From assembly GCA_903820285.1 (NCBI GenBank), contig CAIJGS010000236.1, positions 1-36,367 on the forward strand: a stretch of 36,367 bases of DNA, written 5' to 3'. Made by a program: the position numbers and the translations under genes. The DNA is from an uncultured Verrucomicrobia subdivision 3 bacterium (GTDB lineage: Bacteria; Verrucomicrobiota; Verrucomicrobiia; Limisphaerales; UBA11358). This document shows, in pieces, positions 28,111 to 34,733 of this stretch; the first letter of the stretch is position 1; each line of letters opens with the position of its first letter. Under the pieces are notes generated by a model that saw nothing but the letters and a program-made list of their open reading frames with translations, had not been told where the DNA came from and did not search any database.

Positions 28111-28878
28111 ATGAACCTCTCCACCCTGCCTGCCGTCGCCAGCCCTGCCAAGGTCAGTCACCTTGGCCATTGGACGCTGCACGAGTATGCCGTGGTGGAC
28201 TCCACCAACTACGTCGCCGGACGCCTGCCCGCGTGGTCGGCCGTCCGCGCCGATACCCAGACCGCCGGGCGCGGCCGCTTCCAGCGCACCTGGGTCTCCG
28301 ATGCCGGTGGCCTGTGGCTCTCCGCCGTCGTGCCCGCCACCGGCGACAAGGCCAGCTGGCAGGTCATGCCCCTGGTCGCGGGACTTGCCGTCATTGAAAC
28401 GCTGAAATCCTTCGGCGTCACCAACACCCATTTGCGCTGGCCCAACGACATCATGGTCGGCGAAAAAAAACTCGCCGGCCTGCTGCTGGACACGTTTAAG
28501 CCCAACCTGGCCGTCATCGGCCTCGGCATCAACGTCACCAATCAGCCCGCCGCGCAAGACGCCGCCCTCCGCGCCACCGCCACCCGCCTGGCCGATATTT
28601 TGAACCCCGCGCCCACGCTCGGCGTCCTCACCGTGGCCATCTTATCCAGTTTGCACACCACCATGAATGAGCTGGCCGACCGGGGCTTCGCCGCCCTGCG
28701 TCCCCGTATCAACCACCTCTGGGGCGGCACGCCCCGCGTGAAAGTGGACCTGGATCACGGCCAGCATGAAGGCATTTTTACCGGCGTGGACGACTCCGGC
28801 CGGCTCCTGCTCCGCGAAGATTCCGGTCGGGAAACCGCGCTCGCCACCCATGAGGTGAAGCTGCTGCGCGAACTCTGA
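28111..28878 (+). CDS. birA: Biotin-[acetyl-CoA-carboxylase] ligase, without DNA-binding domain
   Basis: 255 residues. The catalytic core carries GRGRFQRTW (53-61, biotinyl-AMP loop), RWPNDIMVGEKKLAGLLLD in two parts with Lys120 as the equivalent of the catalytic Lys of E. coli BirA, and IGLGINV. A small C-terminal SH3-like domain follows (GIFTGVDDSGRLLLREDSG). The N-terminal winged helix found in repressor-type BirA is absent, so it is a class I ligase with no direct regulatory role. It attaches biotin to Lys109 of the upstream carrier, and probably to any acetyl-CoA carboxylase carrier elsewhere. It is separated from the carrier by a 162-nt gap with twin hairpins, and from the CoA-transferase by 37 nt. 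Confidence 0.93.
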   Translation: MNLSTLPAVASPAKVSHLGHWTLHEYAVVDSTNYVAGRLPAWSAVRADTQTAGRGRFQRTWVSDAGGLWLSAVVPATGDKASWQVMPLVAGLAVIETLKSFGVTNTHLRWPNDIMVGEKKLAGLLLDTFKPNLAVIGLGINVTNQPAAQDAALRATATRLADILNPAPTLGVLTVAILSSLHTTMNELADRGFAALRPRINHLWGGTPRVKVDLDHGQHEGIFTGVDDSGRLLLREDSGRETALATHEVKLLREL

Positions 28879-28915
28879 TTTTTCTCAACAACTGAATTTC
28901 CCCTTTAAACTCTAT

Positions 28916-30415
28916 ATGAATTCCTATTGTAAAATGACCGCCGCCGAAGCGGCGGAACTCGTTCAGGACGGACAAACCGTGGCCTTCAGCGGCTTCACCC
29001 CCGCCGGTGCGCCCAAGGACATCCCCCACGCCATTGGCGAACGCGCCAAACGCATCCATGCCGAAGGCTTCCCCTTCCAGATCGGCGTCATCACCGGCGC
29101 CTCCACCGGCAAATCCCTCGACGGCGCCCTCGCCCTCGCCGACGCCGTCAAATTCCGCACCCCCTACCAGTCCGACCCCAATCTCCGCAAAAGCATCAAC
29201 GAAGGCCGCACCCAGTTCTTCGACATGCATCTCTCCATGGCCCCGCAGAATGTCCGTTACGGCTTTCTCGGCCCGGTAAATTATGCTGTCATTGAAGCCT
29301 GCGACATCAGCGACTCCGGCGAAATCACCCTCACCTCCTCCGTCGGTGCCGCCCCCACCTACGCCAACGTCGCCGATAAAATCATCGTCGAACTGAACGC
29401 CTTTCATCCCCCCATGCTGCGCGGCATGCACGACATCTTTGAGCCCCAGGATCCGCCCTACCGCAATCCCCTGCCCCTCTTCCGCCCCTCCGACCGCATC
29501 GGCTCGCCCGTCATCAAGGTGGACCCCAAGAAAATCGTCGGCGTCGTCCCCACCAATGCCGCCGATGAAACCGGCTCCTTCAGCGAATCGAATCCCACCA
29601 CCTTGCAAATCGGCCAGAACGTCGCCGACTTCCTGGCCACCGAACTCAAGCGCGGCCTCATCCCCAAATCCTTTCTCCCCATCCAGTCCGGCGTCGGCGA
29701 CACCGCCAACGCCGTGCTCAAGGCCATGGGCGACAACGCCGGCATCCCCGTCTTTGAGATGTACACCGAAGTCATTCAGGACGCCGTCGTGGACCTCATG
29801 CGCTCCGGCAAAGTCCGGTTCGCCAGCGGCTGCTCCCTCACCGTCACCAACGCCGTGCTGAAGAACATCTACGCCAACTTTGAATTTTTCCAATCCAAGT
29901 TCGTGCTCCGGCCGCAGGAAATCAGCAACAGCCCCGAAATCGTCCGTCGCCTCGGCATCATCGCCATCAACACCGCCATCGAAGTGGACATTACCGGCAA
30001 CGTCAACAGCACCCACGTGCTTGGCCGCAGCATGATGAACGGCATCGGCGGCTCCGGCGATTTCGCGCGCAACGCCTTCCTCTCCATCTTCACCTGCCCC
30101 TCCACCGCCAAGGGCGGCAAGATCAGCACCATCGTCCCGCTCGTGAGCCACATGGACCACAGCGAACACTCCGTGCAGATCATCATCACCGAACAAGGCG
30201 TCGCCGACCTCCGCGGCAAGAGCCCGCAACAGCGCGCCCAGACCATCATTAATAACTGCGTCCATCCCGACTTCCGCGGCGTCCTGCGCGACTACGTGAA
30301 AATGGCCGGCACCGGCCATTCCCCGCAAACTCTCAGCGCCGCCTTCGGCATGCACCTCCAATTCGCCAAAACCGGGAGTATGCAGGGTATTAACTGGGCG
30401 GAATACAAGGTTTGA
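28916..30415 (+). CDS. Class I CoA-transferase, acetyl-CoA hydrolase/succinyl-CoA:propionate(acetate) type
   Basis: 499 residues, usual for the Cat1/AarC/ScpC group. The N-terminal CoA-transferase domain has VAFSGFTPAGAPKDIP. The central GVGDTANAVL precedes EMYTEVIQD, with Glu285 the expected nucleophile that forms the glutamyl-CoA intermediate. HVLGRSMMNGIGGSGDFARN and VPLVSHMDHSEHSVQIIITEQGVADLRG (cited as their cores GIGGSGDFARN and TEQGVADLRG) are the C-terminal signature. In the context of the methylmalonyl-CoA operon it most likely transfers CoA between propionyl-CoA and succinate (or acetate), which closes the cycle without ATP cost. Substrate preference cannot be settled from sequence. 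Confidence 0.9.
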   Translation: MNSYCKMTAAEAAELVQDGQTVAFSGFTPAGAPKDIPHAIGERAKRIHAEGFPFQIGVITGASTGKSLDGALALADAVKFRTPYQSDPNLRKSINEGRTQFFDMHLSMAPQNVRYGFLGPVNYAVIEACDISDSGEITLTSSVGAAPTYANVADKIIVELNAFHPPMLRGMHDIFEPQDPPYRNPLPLFRPSDRIGSPVIKVDPKKIVGVVPTNAADETGSFSESNPTTLQIGQNVADFLATELKRGLIPKSFLPIQSGVGDTANAVLKAMGDNAGIPVFEMYTEVIQDAVVDLMRSGKVRFASGCSLTVTNAVLKNIYANFEFFQSKFVLRPQEISNSPEIVRRLGIIAINTAIEVDITGNVNSTHVLGRSMMNGIGGSGDFARNAFLSIFTCPSTAKGGKISTIVPLVSHMDHSEHSVQIIITEQGVADLRGKSPQQRAQTIINNCVHPDFRGVLRDYVKMAGTGHSPQTLSAAFGMHLQFAKTGSMQGINWAEYKV

Positions 30416-30480
30416 GCGGCCGGGCTTGAAACAAATAGTCCAATTTGCGGTTTGACCCTCCACTTATGCTGGCGTGCCTC

Positions 30481-30549
30481 AGCTCCGGAGGAGCGGCATG
30501 TTTATAGAAATTGCCCCTCAATATTCCAAGCTCCAGCGGAGCGGCATAT
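30481..30549 (+). repeat. Two-hairpin REP-like element, copy 1
   Basis: First hairpin AGCTCCGGAGGAGCGGC then ATGTTTATAGAAA; after about 19 nt, second hairpin AGCTCCAGCGGAGCGGCATA. It lies 65 nt after the CoA-transferase stop. It matches copy 3 over 68 nt with about five differences. Confidence 0.85.
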
Positions 30550-30695
30550 GCAGCTTCAAACTGGACATGGTATAACGCCCCGGTCGCAAGCTGGAGTCTT
30601 TATTATGGGTTTGGTTGTCTGGCGAACGCTGTTGCGGCTGCGGGATCGGATCACCTTTGTGAACCATCCCGAACCGCCAAACGGCAGCCCGCCCC

Positions 30696-30762
30696 AGCTC
30701 CGGAGGAGCGCCATGTTTATAGAAAAAAAACCAAAACCCCGAGCTCCGGAGGAGCGGCATAT
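30696..30762 (+). repeat. Two-hairpin REP-like element, copy 2
   Basis: Hairpin AGCTCCGGAGGAGCG, then CCATGTTTATAGAAA, an A/C-rich spacer, and a second hairpin AGCTCCGGAGGAGCGGCATA. Same architecture and orientation as copy 1; total about 66 nt. Confidence 0.85.
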
Positions 30763-30892
30763 ACCATTTCAAATTGAACTGTTATTACAGCAAGACAGAA
30801 GTTGGATTTATCCCCAATTCCTGACCATCATCCATCCTCCCCCTGCGCCTCCCGGTGATCGCCCCCGCCTTCTTCCATCATTTAACGGGCGG

Positions 30893-31105
30893 CTAACGCG
30901 CGGTAACGAGCAATTGATGCAGCGTGGCGTCCAGCAGGCTGGCCGCGGCGGTTTGGGCCGTGGCCAGCCGGGCTTCCAATTCATCACACCAGCGCATCAA
31001 CTCGGCCACCTTCGCCACGATCCGCTGTTGTTCGGCCAGCGGGGGAAAGGGAAACGGAAGCTGCTCCCATTTGCCTTTGCTGATAGAAAGACGCGAACCG
31101 CGCAA
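30893..31105 (-). pseudogene. hsdS 3' fragment (type I restriction specificity subunit)
   Basis: About 70 residues with no ATG; an in-frame TTG is the only possible start. The translation (SISKGKWEQLPFPFPPLAEQ, then RIVAKVAELMRWCDELEARL) is the end of a target-recognition domain plus the conserved C-terminal helical region of HsdS. It is about 75% identical by eye to the end of the neighbouring HsdS (LAEQxRIVAKVxEL...CDxLEARLxTAQTAAASLLDATL). The recognition domain that should precede it is missing; 15 nt upstream (minus sense) lies a two-hairpin element. It is a remnant of a second half of hsdS or of another hsdS copy. Confidence 0.8.
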
Positions 31106-31119
31106 ACCGCAAACGCCTT

Positions 31120-31188
31120 AGCTCCGGAGGAGCGGAATGTTTATAGAAATTGGCCCGCAAAATTCCAAGCTCCAGCGGAGCGGCATAA
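31120..31188 (+). repeat. Two-hairpin REP-like element, copy 3
   Basis: AGCTCCGGAGGAGCGG, AATGTTTATAGAAA, ~19 nt, then AGCTCCAGCGGAGCGGCATA. Same 68-nt length as copy 1. It occupies the gap between the two hsdS pieces, where a second target-recognition domain would be expected. Confidence 0.85.
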
Positions 31189-31229
31189 GCTCACCCGACG
31201 GCGGGCCGCCATTAGTGAGGTCTCAGCAT

Positions 31230-32051
31230 TCAACGGACGGTGCCGAGCAACTGACACAACGTGGCGTCCAGCAGGCTGGCGGCGGCGGTTTGGGCCGTGG
31301 TGAGCCGGGCTTCCAATGCATCGCACAACGCCATCAATTCCTCCACCTTCGCTACAATCCGGTGTTGCTCGGCAAGCGGGGGAATGGGAATAGGGCAACC
31401 CCGCAATTCCGTTGCATTGATTGACGCCAGATTAGTTGTCTGCTTGGCAGCAGACTCAAAGTACCGGCGGCCAACTGGCGAGTTTAAATAGAGCATGAAC
31501 CAATATGGATTTAGTTCATCAGAAACCAGGCGAGCACGAAAAACATGATTCTGGTGTATGCAATTGGGGATTTCTTGCTGCCAGATAGCGGTTCTGCCGA
31601 CTTTATCCCAATCGCCACCTTCCGTGATCAGCAAGTCATTCTGTTTCAACTGGAACTTTTCAAGTTCCTCGATTGCGATTTCAATGTCTTTGATGACGTC
31701 AAGGTCCAGATAGCCGCGTTGCACATTGGCAACACGTAAGTAGGGAAATGATTCAGTCTTGCGACCGGCCATATTTCGTCCTTTGGTGACCCCGGATCGA
31801 ATCCGAGCCAGATTTGAAAATGAAGTGATTGCCCAATGCGTGGGAAGTTTCAAATCAAGAATACTGCTTGCATCCATCTTTTCGTGTATCGAAAACCTAT
31901 TTATGACATCGGTTCCGTTTCCATCTCTTAAATTCCGCTGCACCAATCGCCCTTGAATCGCCAGCGAGAGGATGGCTCGCCGCAAGTTCTCCACTTCATC
32001 CGGCGTCTCCACCAGCGCATCAAATTGTTGGAACAGTTCGGTATGATTCAT
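31230..32051 (-). CDS. Half-size HsdS: type I restriction specificity subunit with one target-recognition domain
   Basis: 273 residues, against roughly 400-450 for a standard HsdS with two recognition domains. Order: N-terminal conserved helical region (ETPDEVENLRRAILSLAIQG), one target-recognition domain (about 65-210: LPTHWAITSFSNLARIRSG ... LITEGGDWDKVGRTAIW), then the conserved coiled-coil region PLAEQHRIVAKVEELMALCD and a C-terminal tail. Half-size HsdS proteins can dimerise and recognise palindromic sites, so it could be functional as such. However, no intact hsdM or hsdR is present, so the locus is probably decayed. It follows a 133-residue ORF by 5 nt. A homologous loose 3' fragment sits downstream. 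Confidence 0.85.
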   Translation of the reverse strand: MNHTELFQQFDALVETPDEVENLRRAILSLAIQGRLVQRNLRDGNGTDVINRFSIHEKMDASSILDLKLPTHWAITSFSNLARIRSGVTKGRNMAGRKTESFPYLRVANVQRGYLDLDVIKDIEIAIEELEKFQLKQNDLLITEGGDWDKVGRTAIWQQEIPNCIHQNHVFRARLVSDELNPYWFMLYLNSPVGRRYFESAAKQTTNLASINATELRGCPIPIPPLAEQHRIVAKVEELMALCDALEARLTTAQTAAASLLDATLCQLLGTVR

Positions 32052-32056
32052 GGCTG

Positions 32057-32458
32057 TCAGACAACTTCCGTGAGAAAGATGATTTTATAAATGTCGGTGC
32101 GGTGGCATTGCACTCCGCGCAGCCGGATTTCTTCCGGGTCGCTAGATTGACCGGCAACCTTGAACATCCCCCGGTAATAATAGTTTTTATCCAATTCCCG
32201 GACGAACACCGGAATGGCTTGGGACTGCTGGCACAGATTATCGGCCCACGGACTAATGAACTGCCCAATGGCGGGAATGATTTCGTATGGTGCCCGGGGA
32301 TTCACCTCAATGCCCAGACACGCCGCCTTCACCGTTTGCGTCCCCCGCTCTCGCAGCAGATAAAAAACCGGCCCCGCCACGGCATCCGTGCCCGCCAAAA
32401 TCTCCTCCCAAGTATAGGTATGGTTTTTAAGAAAATTCATAGCTTCATTGCCCCGCAT
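32057..32458 (-). CDS. Unknown small protein within the type I restriction locus
   Basis: 133 residues from the ATG at 32458, or 127 from the ATG at 32440 (MNFLKNHTYTWEEILAG), which looks the more natural N-terminus. I do not recognise the family. Visible features: a globular, mixed alpha/beta composition without membrane helix or signal; a central GIEVNPRAPYEIIPAIG; IPVFVRELDKNYYYRGMFKV; and a C-terminal RGVQCHRTDIYKIIFLTEVV split around Cys/His. It lies 5 nt upstream of half-size hsdS on the same strand, so it is co-transcribed with it. That position suggests an accessory role in DNA modification or defence, but nothing in the sequence proves this. Confidence 0.65.
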   Translation of the reverse strand: MRGNEAMNFLKNHTYTWEEILAGTDAVAGPVFYLLRERGTQTVKAACLGIEVNPRAPYEIIPAIGQFISPWADNLCQQSQAIPVFVRELDKNYYYRGMFKVAGQSSDPEEIRLRGVQCHRTDIYKIIFLTEVV

Positions 32459-32513
32459 ATTCCGACTTCAAAATTGTATACCATATGAAACCACCCCAAT
32501 GTTGACCCGCCCC

Positions 32514-32582
32514 AGCTCCAGCGGAGCGCCCTGTTTATAGCACCCCACGTAACCCAAACATCAAGCCCCGTAGGGGCGGCAT
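32514..32582 (+). repeat. Two-hairpin REP-like element, copy 4 (left flank of transposase gene)
   Basis: AGCTCCAGCGGAGCG, CCCTGTTTATAG, ~22 nt, then AAGCCCCGTAGGGGCGGCAT. In the second hairpin both arms changed together (GCTCC/GGAGC to GCCCC/GGGGC), keeping the stem. It lies 15 nt beyond the transposase stop. Confidence 0.8.
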
Positions 32583-32597
32583 GGCATCTCATTTTCA

Positions 32598-33065
32598 TCA
32601 ATCGTGGTCAACCGGTTTGAAGATGTAACGCTCCTCATGCGGCACCTCGAATTTCTCGAGCAGGGCCAAATACTCATCCTGAAACGTCTTGCGCGCGTGG
32701 TGACGTTCCTGATTTTGAATGTAGCGAATGACGGCCGTCAGTTGCGAGTGCGAGTAGGAAAACGCGCCAAATCCTTCCTGCCAGGAAAACCGGCCCATCA
32801 CCCAGCGCTTGCGATTGATGAAATTGGTGGAACCGGTCTTGATGTCCCCCACCAAATCGGACAGCGCAATGTTCGGCTTCTGGCCGATCAGCAGATGGGT
32901 GTGATCCGGCATGCAATGGATGGCGAGCAACTTTTGCTTTTGCGCCGTGACAATGCCGGTAATGTATTTATGCAGCTCTTCCTTCCATTCCGGCTGGACG
33001 AGGTTCTGCCGCCCTTCAACGGCGAAGACCACTTGGATATAGATTTGCGTGTAGGTATTTGCCAT
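32598..33065 (-). mobile_element. tnpA: IS200/IS605-type (Y1 HUH) transposase gene, tnpA-like, intact
   Basis: 155 residues, standard for single-domain Y1 transposases. The metal-binding HUH motif is HTH at 55-57 (CMPDHTHLLIG). The catalytic tyrosine is Tyr115 in YIQNQ with the usual Gln four residues later. FSWQEGFGAFSYSHSQ is a conserved core of the group. It cuts and rejoins single-stranded DNA at hairpin ends. There is no TnpB partner, as in IS200 and in REP-associated transposases. The gene is bracketed by two copies of the two-hairpin element in opposite orientation (32514-32582 plus; 33069-33138 minus), which are therefore its likely ends or substrates. It sits inside a broken type I restriction locus. 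Confidence 0.92.
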
Positions 33066-33068
33066 GGC

Positions 33069-33138
33069 GTATGCCGCTCCTATGGAGCTTGATTCATGGG
33101 TTGGCTGGTTGCTATAAACATTCCGCTCCTCCGGAGCT
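33069..33138 (-). repeat. Two-hairpin REP-like element, copy 5 (right flank and 5' leader of transposase gene)
   Basis: Minus strand: AGCTCCGGAGGAGCGG, AATGTTTATAGC, ~23 nt, then AAGCTCCATAGGAGCGGCAT just before the transposase ATG at 33065. The AGGAG in the second hairpin could be the ribosome-binding site, held in the stem GCTCC/GGAGC. It begins 12 nt past the stop of the hsdR-hsdM chimera. Confidence 0.85.
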
Positions 33139-33150
33139 GGGACTCGGCGC

Positions 33151-33741
33151 TCATCGTTCCAAGGCCGCTTGCAATTCCCGTTTCAATTTCTCGCGCACCT
33201 CGGCCACGGCCGCCTGCGCCGCCTGATATTCGGCCAGCAATTCGGCGGGGTCGCGGTGCGTGGCATCCACGACGTTGGGATTCTTCACGTCAAGGTTGTA
33301 CCCGCGCGCGGCGATGTCTGCAAGGGACACGCGCCAGGCATACTGGTTTTCCTTGCGCTTCTTTTCCTGCCCCGGCTTGCCCCACCACTTGCGCTCCGCC
33401 TCAAATTCTTCAATGCGGATGGGCTTGGTCTTGTTGTACGACTTAACCCCTGGCGGATAGGGATGCTCGTAATACCAGATTTCCTTGGTCGGCTCACCCT
33501 TGGTGAAAAACAGCAGGTTGGTCTTAATGCCGGTGTTGGGCCTGTAGTGAAGCACGTAATCGGCGCGTTTGGCCTCGCCCCGTTTGTAGATACGGCCGGA
33601 GACCAGAACGCGTCCCTTGGTAAAACTGACCTCCTCACGGATCTGCGTCTGGACATCCCAGCCGGCTTGGGAAAGCGCGGGCGTGATGAACTTGGTGCAG
33701 ATATCCCGTTCGCTGAGGGATTTTTTGTTGACCCCGGACAT
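33151..33741 (-). pseudogene. Chimeric remnant: HsdR N-terminus fused in frame to HsdM C-terminus
   Basis: 196 codons from the ATG at 33741. The first ~68 residues (KKSLSERDICTKFITPAL...GWDVQTQIREEV...KRADYVLHYRPN) are the N-terminus of an EcoEI-type HsdR. From TGIKTNLLFFTKG onward (with IWYYEHPYP, NQYAWRVSLADIAARGYNLDV and a coiled-coil end) it is the C-terminus of HsdM, the type I methylase. The joint falls near 33532-33540. No nuclease, helicase or SAM-binding motif survives. In intact loci hsdR, hsdM and hsdS follow in this order, so a deletion of several kb from early hsdR to late hsdM, by chance in frame, explains it. The frame is open throughout, so a chimeric protein could still be made. 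Confidence 0.85.
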
Positions 33742-33850
33742 GCCTATGTTGGAAGCATCGTATTTCAATGGGGATGGCGGGCAATGCAAAACTTCGGGCC
33801 GGGCGGATTTTGGAAAGACCGCCAAGTTCTCAAAACACCCCTTGCGTTCT

Positions 33851-33964
33851 AAAAACCTGTGCTATAATAATCCCGCCGGAGTTTACCTGGTAAACCAACC
33901 AGACCGCCCAACCCATGCGGATTTCAGTTCATCGCCTTCGGCTATTGGCCTCTCCCACCGCCAC
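33851..33964 (+). repeat. Promoter-bearing direct repeat, copy A
   Basis: About 114 nt, closely related to 35510-35622. It begins AAAACCTGTGCTATAATAAT, containing an extended -10 (TGCTATAAT) reading rightward. A palindrome GTTTACC-T-GGTAAAC follows, and a shared GACCGCCCAA...CATGCGGA block. No gene starts directly downstream on this strand. Confidence 0.75.
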
Positions 33965-33997
33965 GCAGTTCCCTTTCGCTTTATATTCGCAATCTTC

Positions 33998-34366
33998 TCA
34001 CTCCACCCACGAATAATCCTGCATCGCATGCCACGGCAAGTACGTCACCCCGTTGCGCTCCTGCCGTTCGTTGCCGCCATAAACCACCACGGCCGACACG
34101 GCCTGATTGGTTTTGGCAAACAGCTCCGCGATTTTTCGCGAACTGGCGGCCCAATCGGAGGCGATGGTCTGTCCGGCCTTCACCTCCACCAGCTTCATAG
34201 TCTGGCGCCCATGCACCAGCACATCGCTTTCCAGCCCGGGCTTGTACCGGAAAAAATAAACGCCGTTGGCCTCCCCGTGGTTGAACCGTTGCTTGCTGAT
34301 TTCCGCCGCCACCCAGCTTTCAAACAGCGCCCCAGCAGCGGATGCACTTCCAATTGAGCACTTTGC
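33998..34366 (-). pseudogene. Remnant of a DUF4143-type AAA+ ATPase, C-terminal part, frameshifted
   Basis: The last ~105 residues (VAAEISKQRFNHGEANGVYFF, cited as VAAEISKQRFN; VEVKAGQTIASDWAASSRK; VSAVVVYGGNERQERNG; YLPWHAMQDY) match the end of DUF4143 ATPases. Upstream, AQLEVHPLL and ALFESWV belong to the same domain but lie in different frames: one base is missing near 34330 in CTGCTGGGGCGCTG. Homology starts at about 34366, directly beside a perfect palindrome (34367-34393), and the ATPase domain is absent. Such ATPases often occur in mobile or toxin-related islands. It is not functional. Confidence 0.78.
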
Positions 34367-34393
34367 CTACTTCAAAGTCATACTTTGAAGTAG
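34367..34393. repeat. Perfect palindrome, 12-bp arms and 3-nt loop
   Basis: CTACTTCAAAGT (34367-34378), CAT, ACTTTGAAGTAG (34382-34393). The arms are AT-rich and perfectly complementary. It sits exactly at the point where the DUF4143 homology ends. It may be an operator, an element end or a recombination scar. Confidence 0.7.
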
Positions 34394-34460
34394 CCATTGG
34401 CACGTAAATAATTGCAATTACGACAGGTTATACCAAGTCTTGGTAATAATCGGTGGAATC

Positions 34461-34564
34461 GTTTGACGGTCGGTAGGACGCGTCACTCCGTGCGCGCCGT
34501 CGTGGCGAATCAGTGCGCGTTCGTTGGCAGTCGGCGGCGCACGGAATGACGCGCCCTGCCAAAC
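34461..34564. repeat. Long imperfect fold-back repeat
   Basis: The left arm (34461-34499, ...GGACGCGTCACTCCGTGCG) pairs with the right arm (34532-34564, CGCACGGAATGACGCGCCC...) over about 24 nt with few mismatches, and both outer ends read GTTTG on their own strand. The ~30-nt centre and both flanks (34394-34680) contain no gene. It looks like a small non-autonomous element. Confidence 0.6.
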
Positions 34565-34680
34565 TGTTCTTACCGATTGGCACCGGGAAATGGTATTATA
34601 GCCCAGCAGGAGCGTGCCTGCGAGCGAAGGGTATGGGATGTATGGCCGAGAATGTTTCCGCAACCACCCCGACCGGCGAC

Positions 34681-34712
34681 AAAAAAACCCTCACGAACTG
34701 AATCGTGAGGGT
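34681..34712 (-). terminator. Rho-independent terminator of the PEP-CTERM gene
   Basis: On the minus strand: stem ACCCTCACGA/TCGTGAGGGT (plus 34703-34712 and 34687-34696), 6-nt loop, followed by a run of seven T (plus 34681-34687). It lies 22 nt past the stop of the PEP-CTERM protein gene. Confidence 0.9.
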
Positions 34713-34733
34713 GGGCGAAAAAATCAAAACGGA

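Larger units (their letters stand above)
30416..30892. other. Non-coding, repeat-bearing junction between operon and type I restriction remnants
   Basis: About 480 nt without a credible gene. It contains two copies of the two-hairpin element (30481-30549, 30696-30762). The sequence between them shows no ORF with family resemblance. Confidence 0.6.

Noticed and set aside
28778-30463. Long minus-strand open frame (561 codons) opposite the CoA-transferase
   Set aside because: Repetitive GG/DG composition typical of antisense to GC-rich genes; the plus-strand gene is clearly real.
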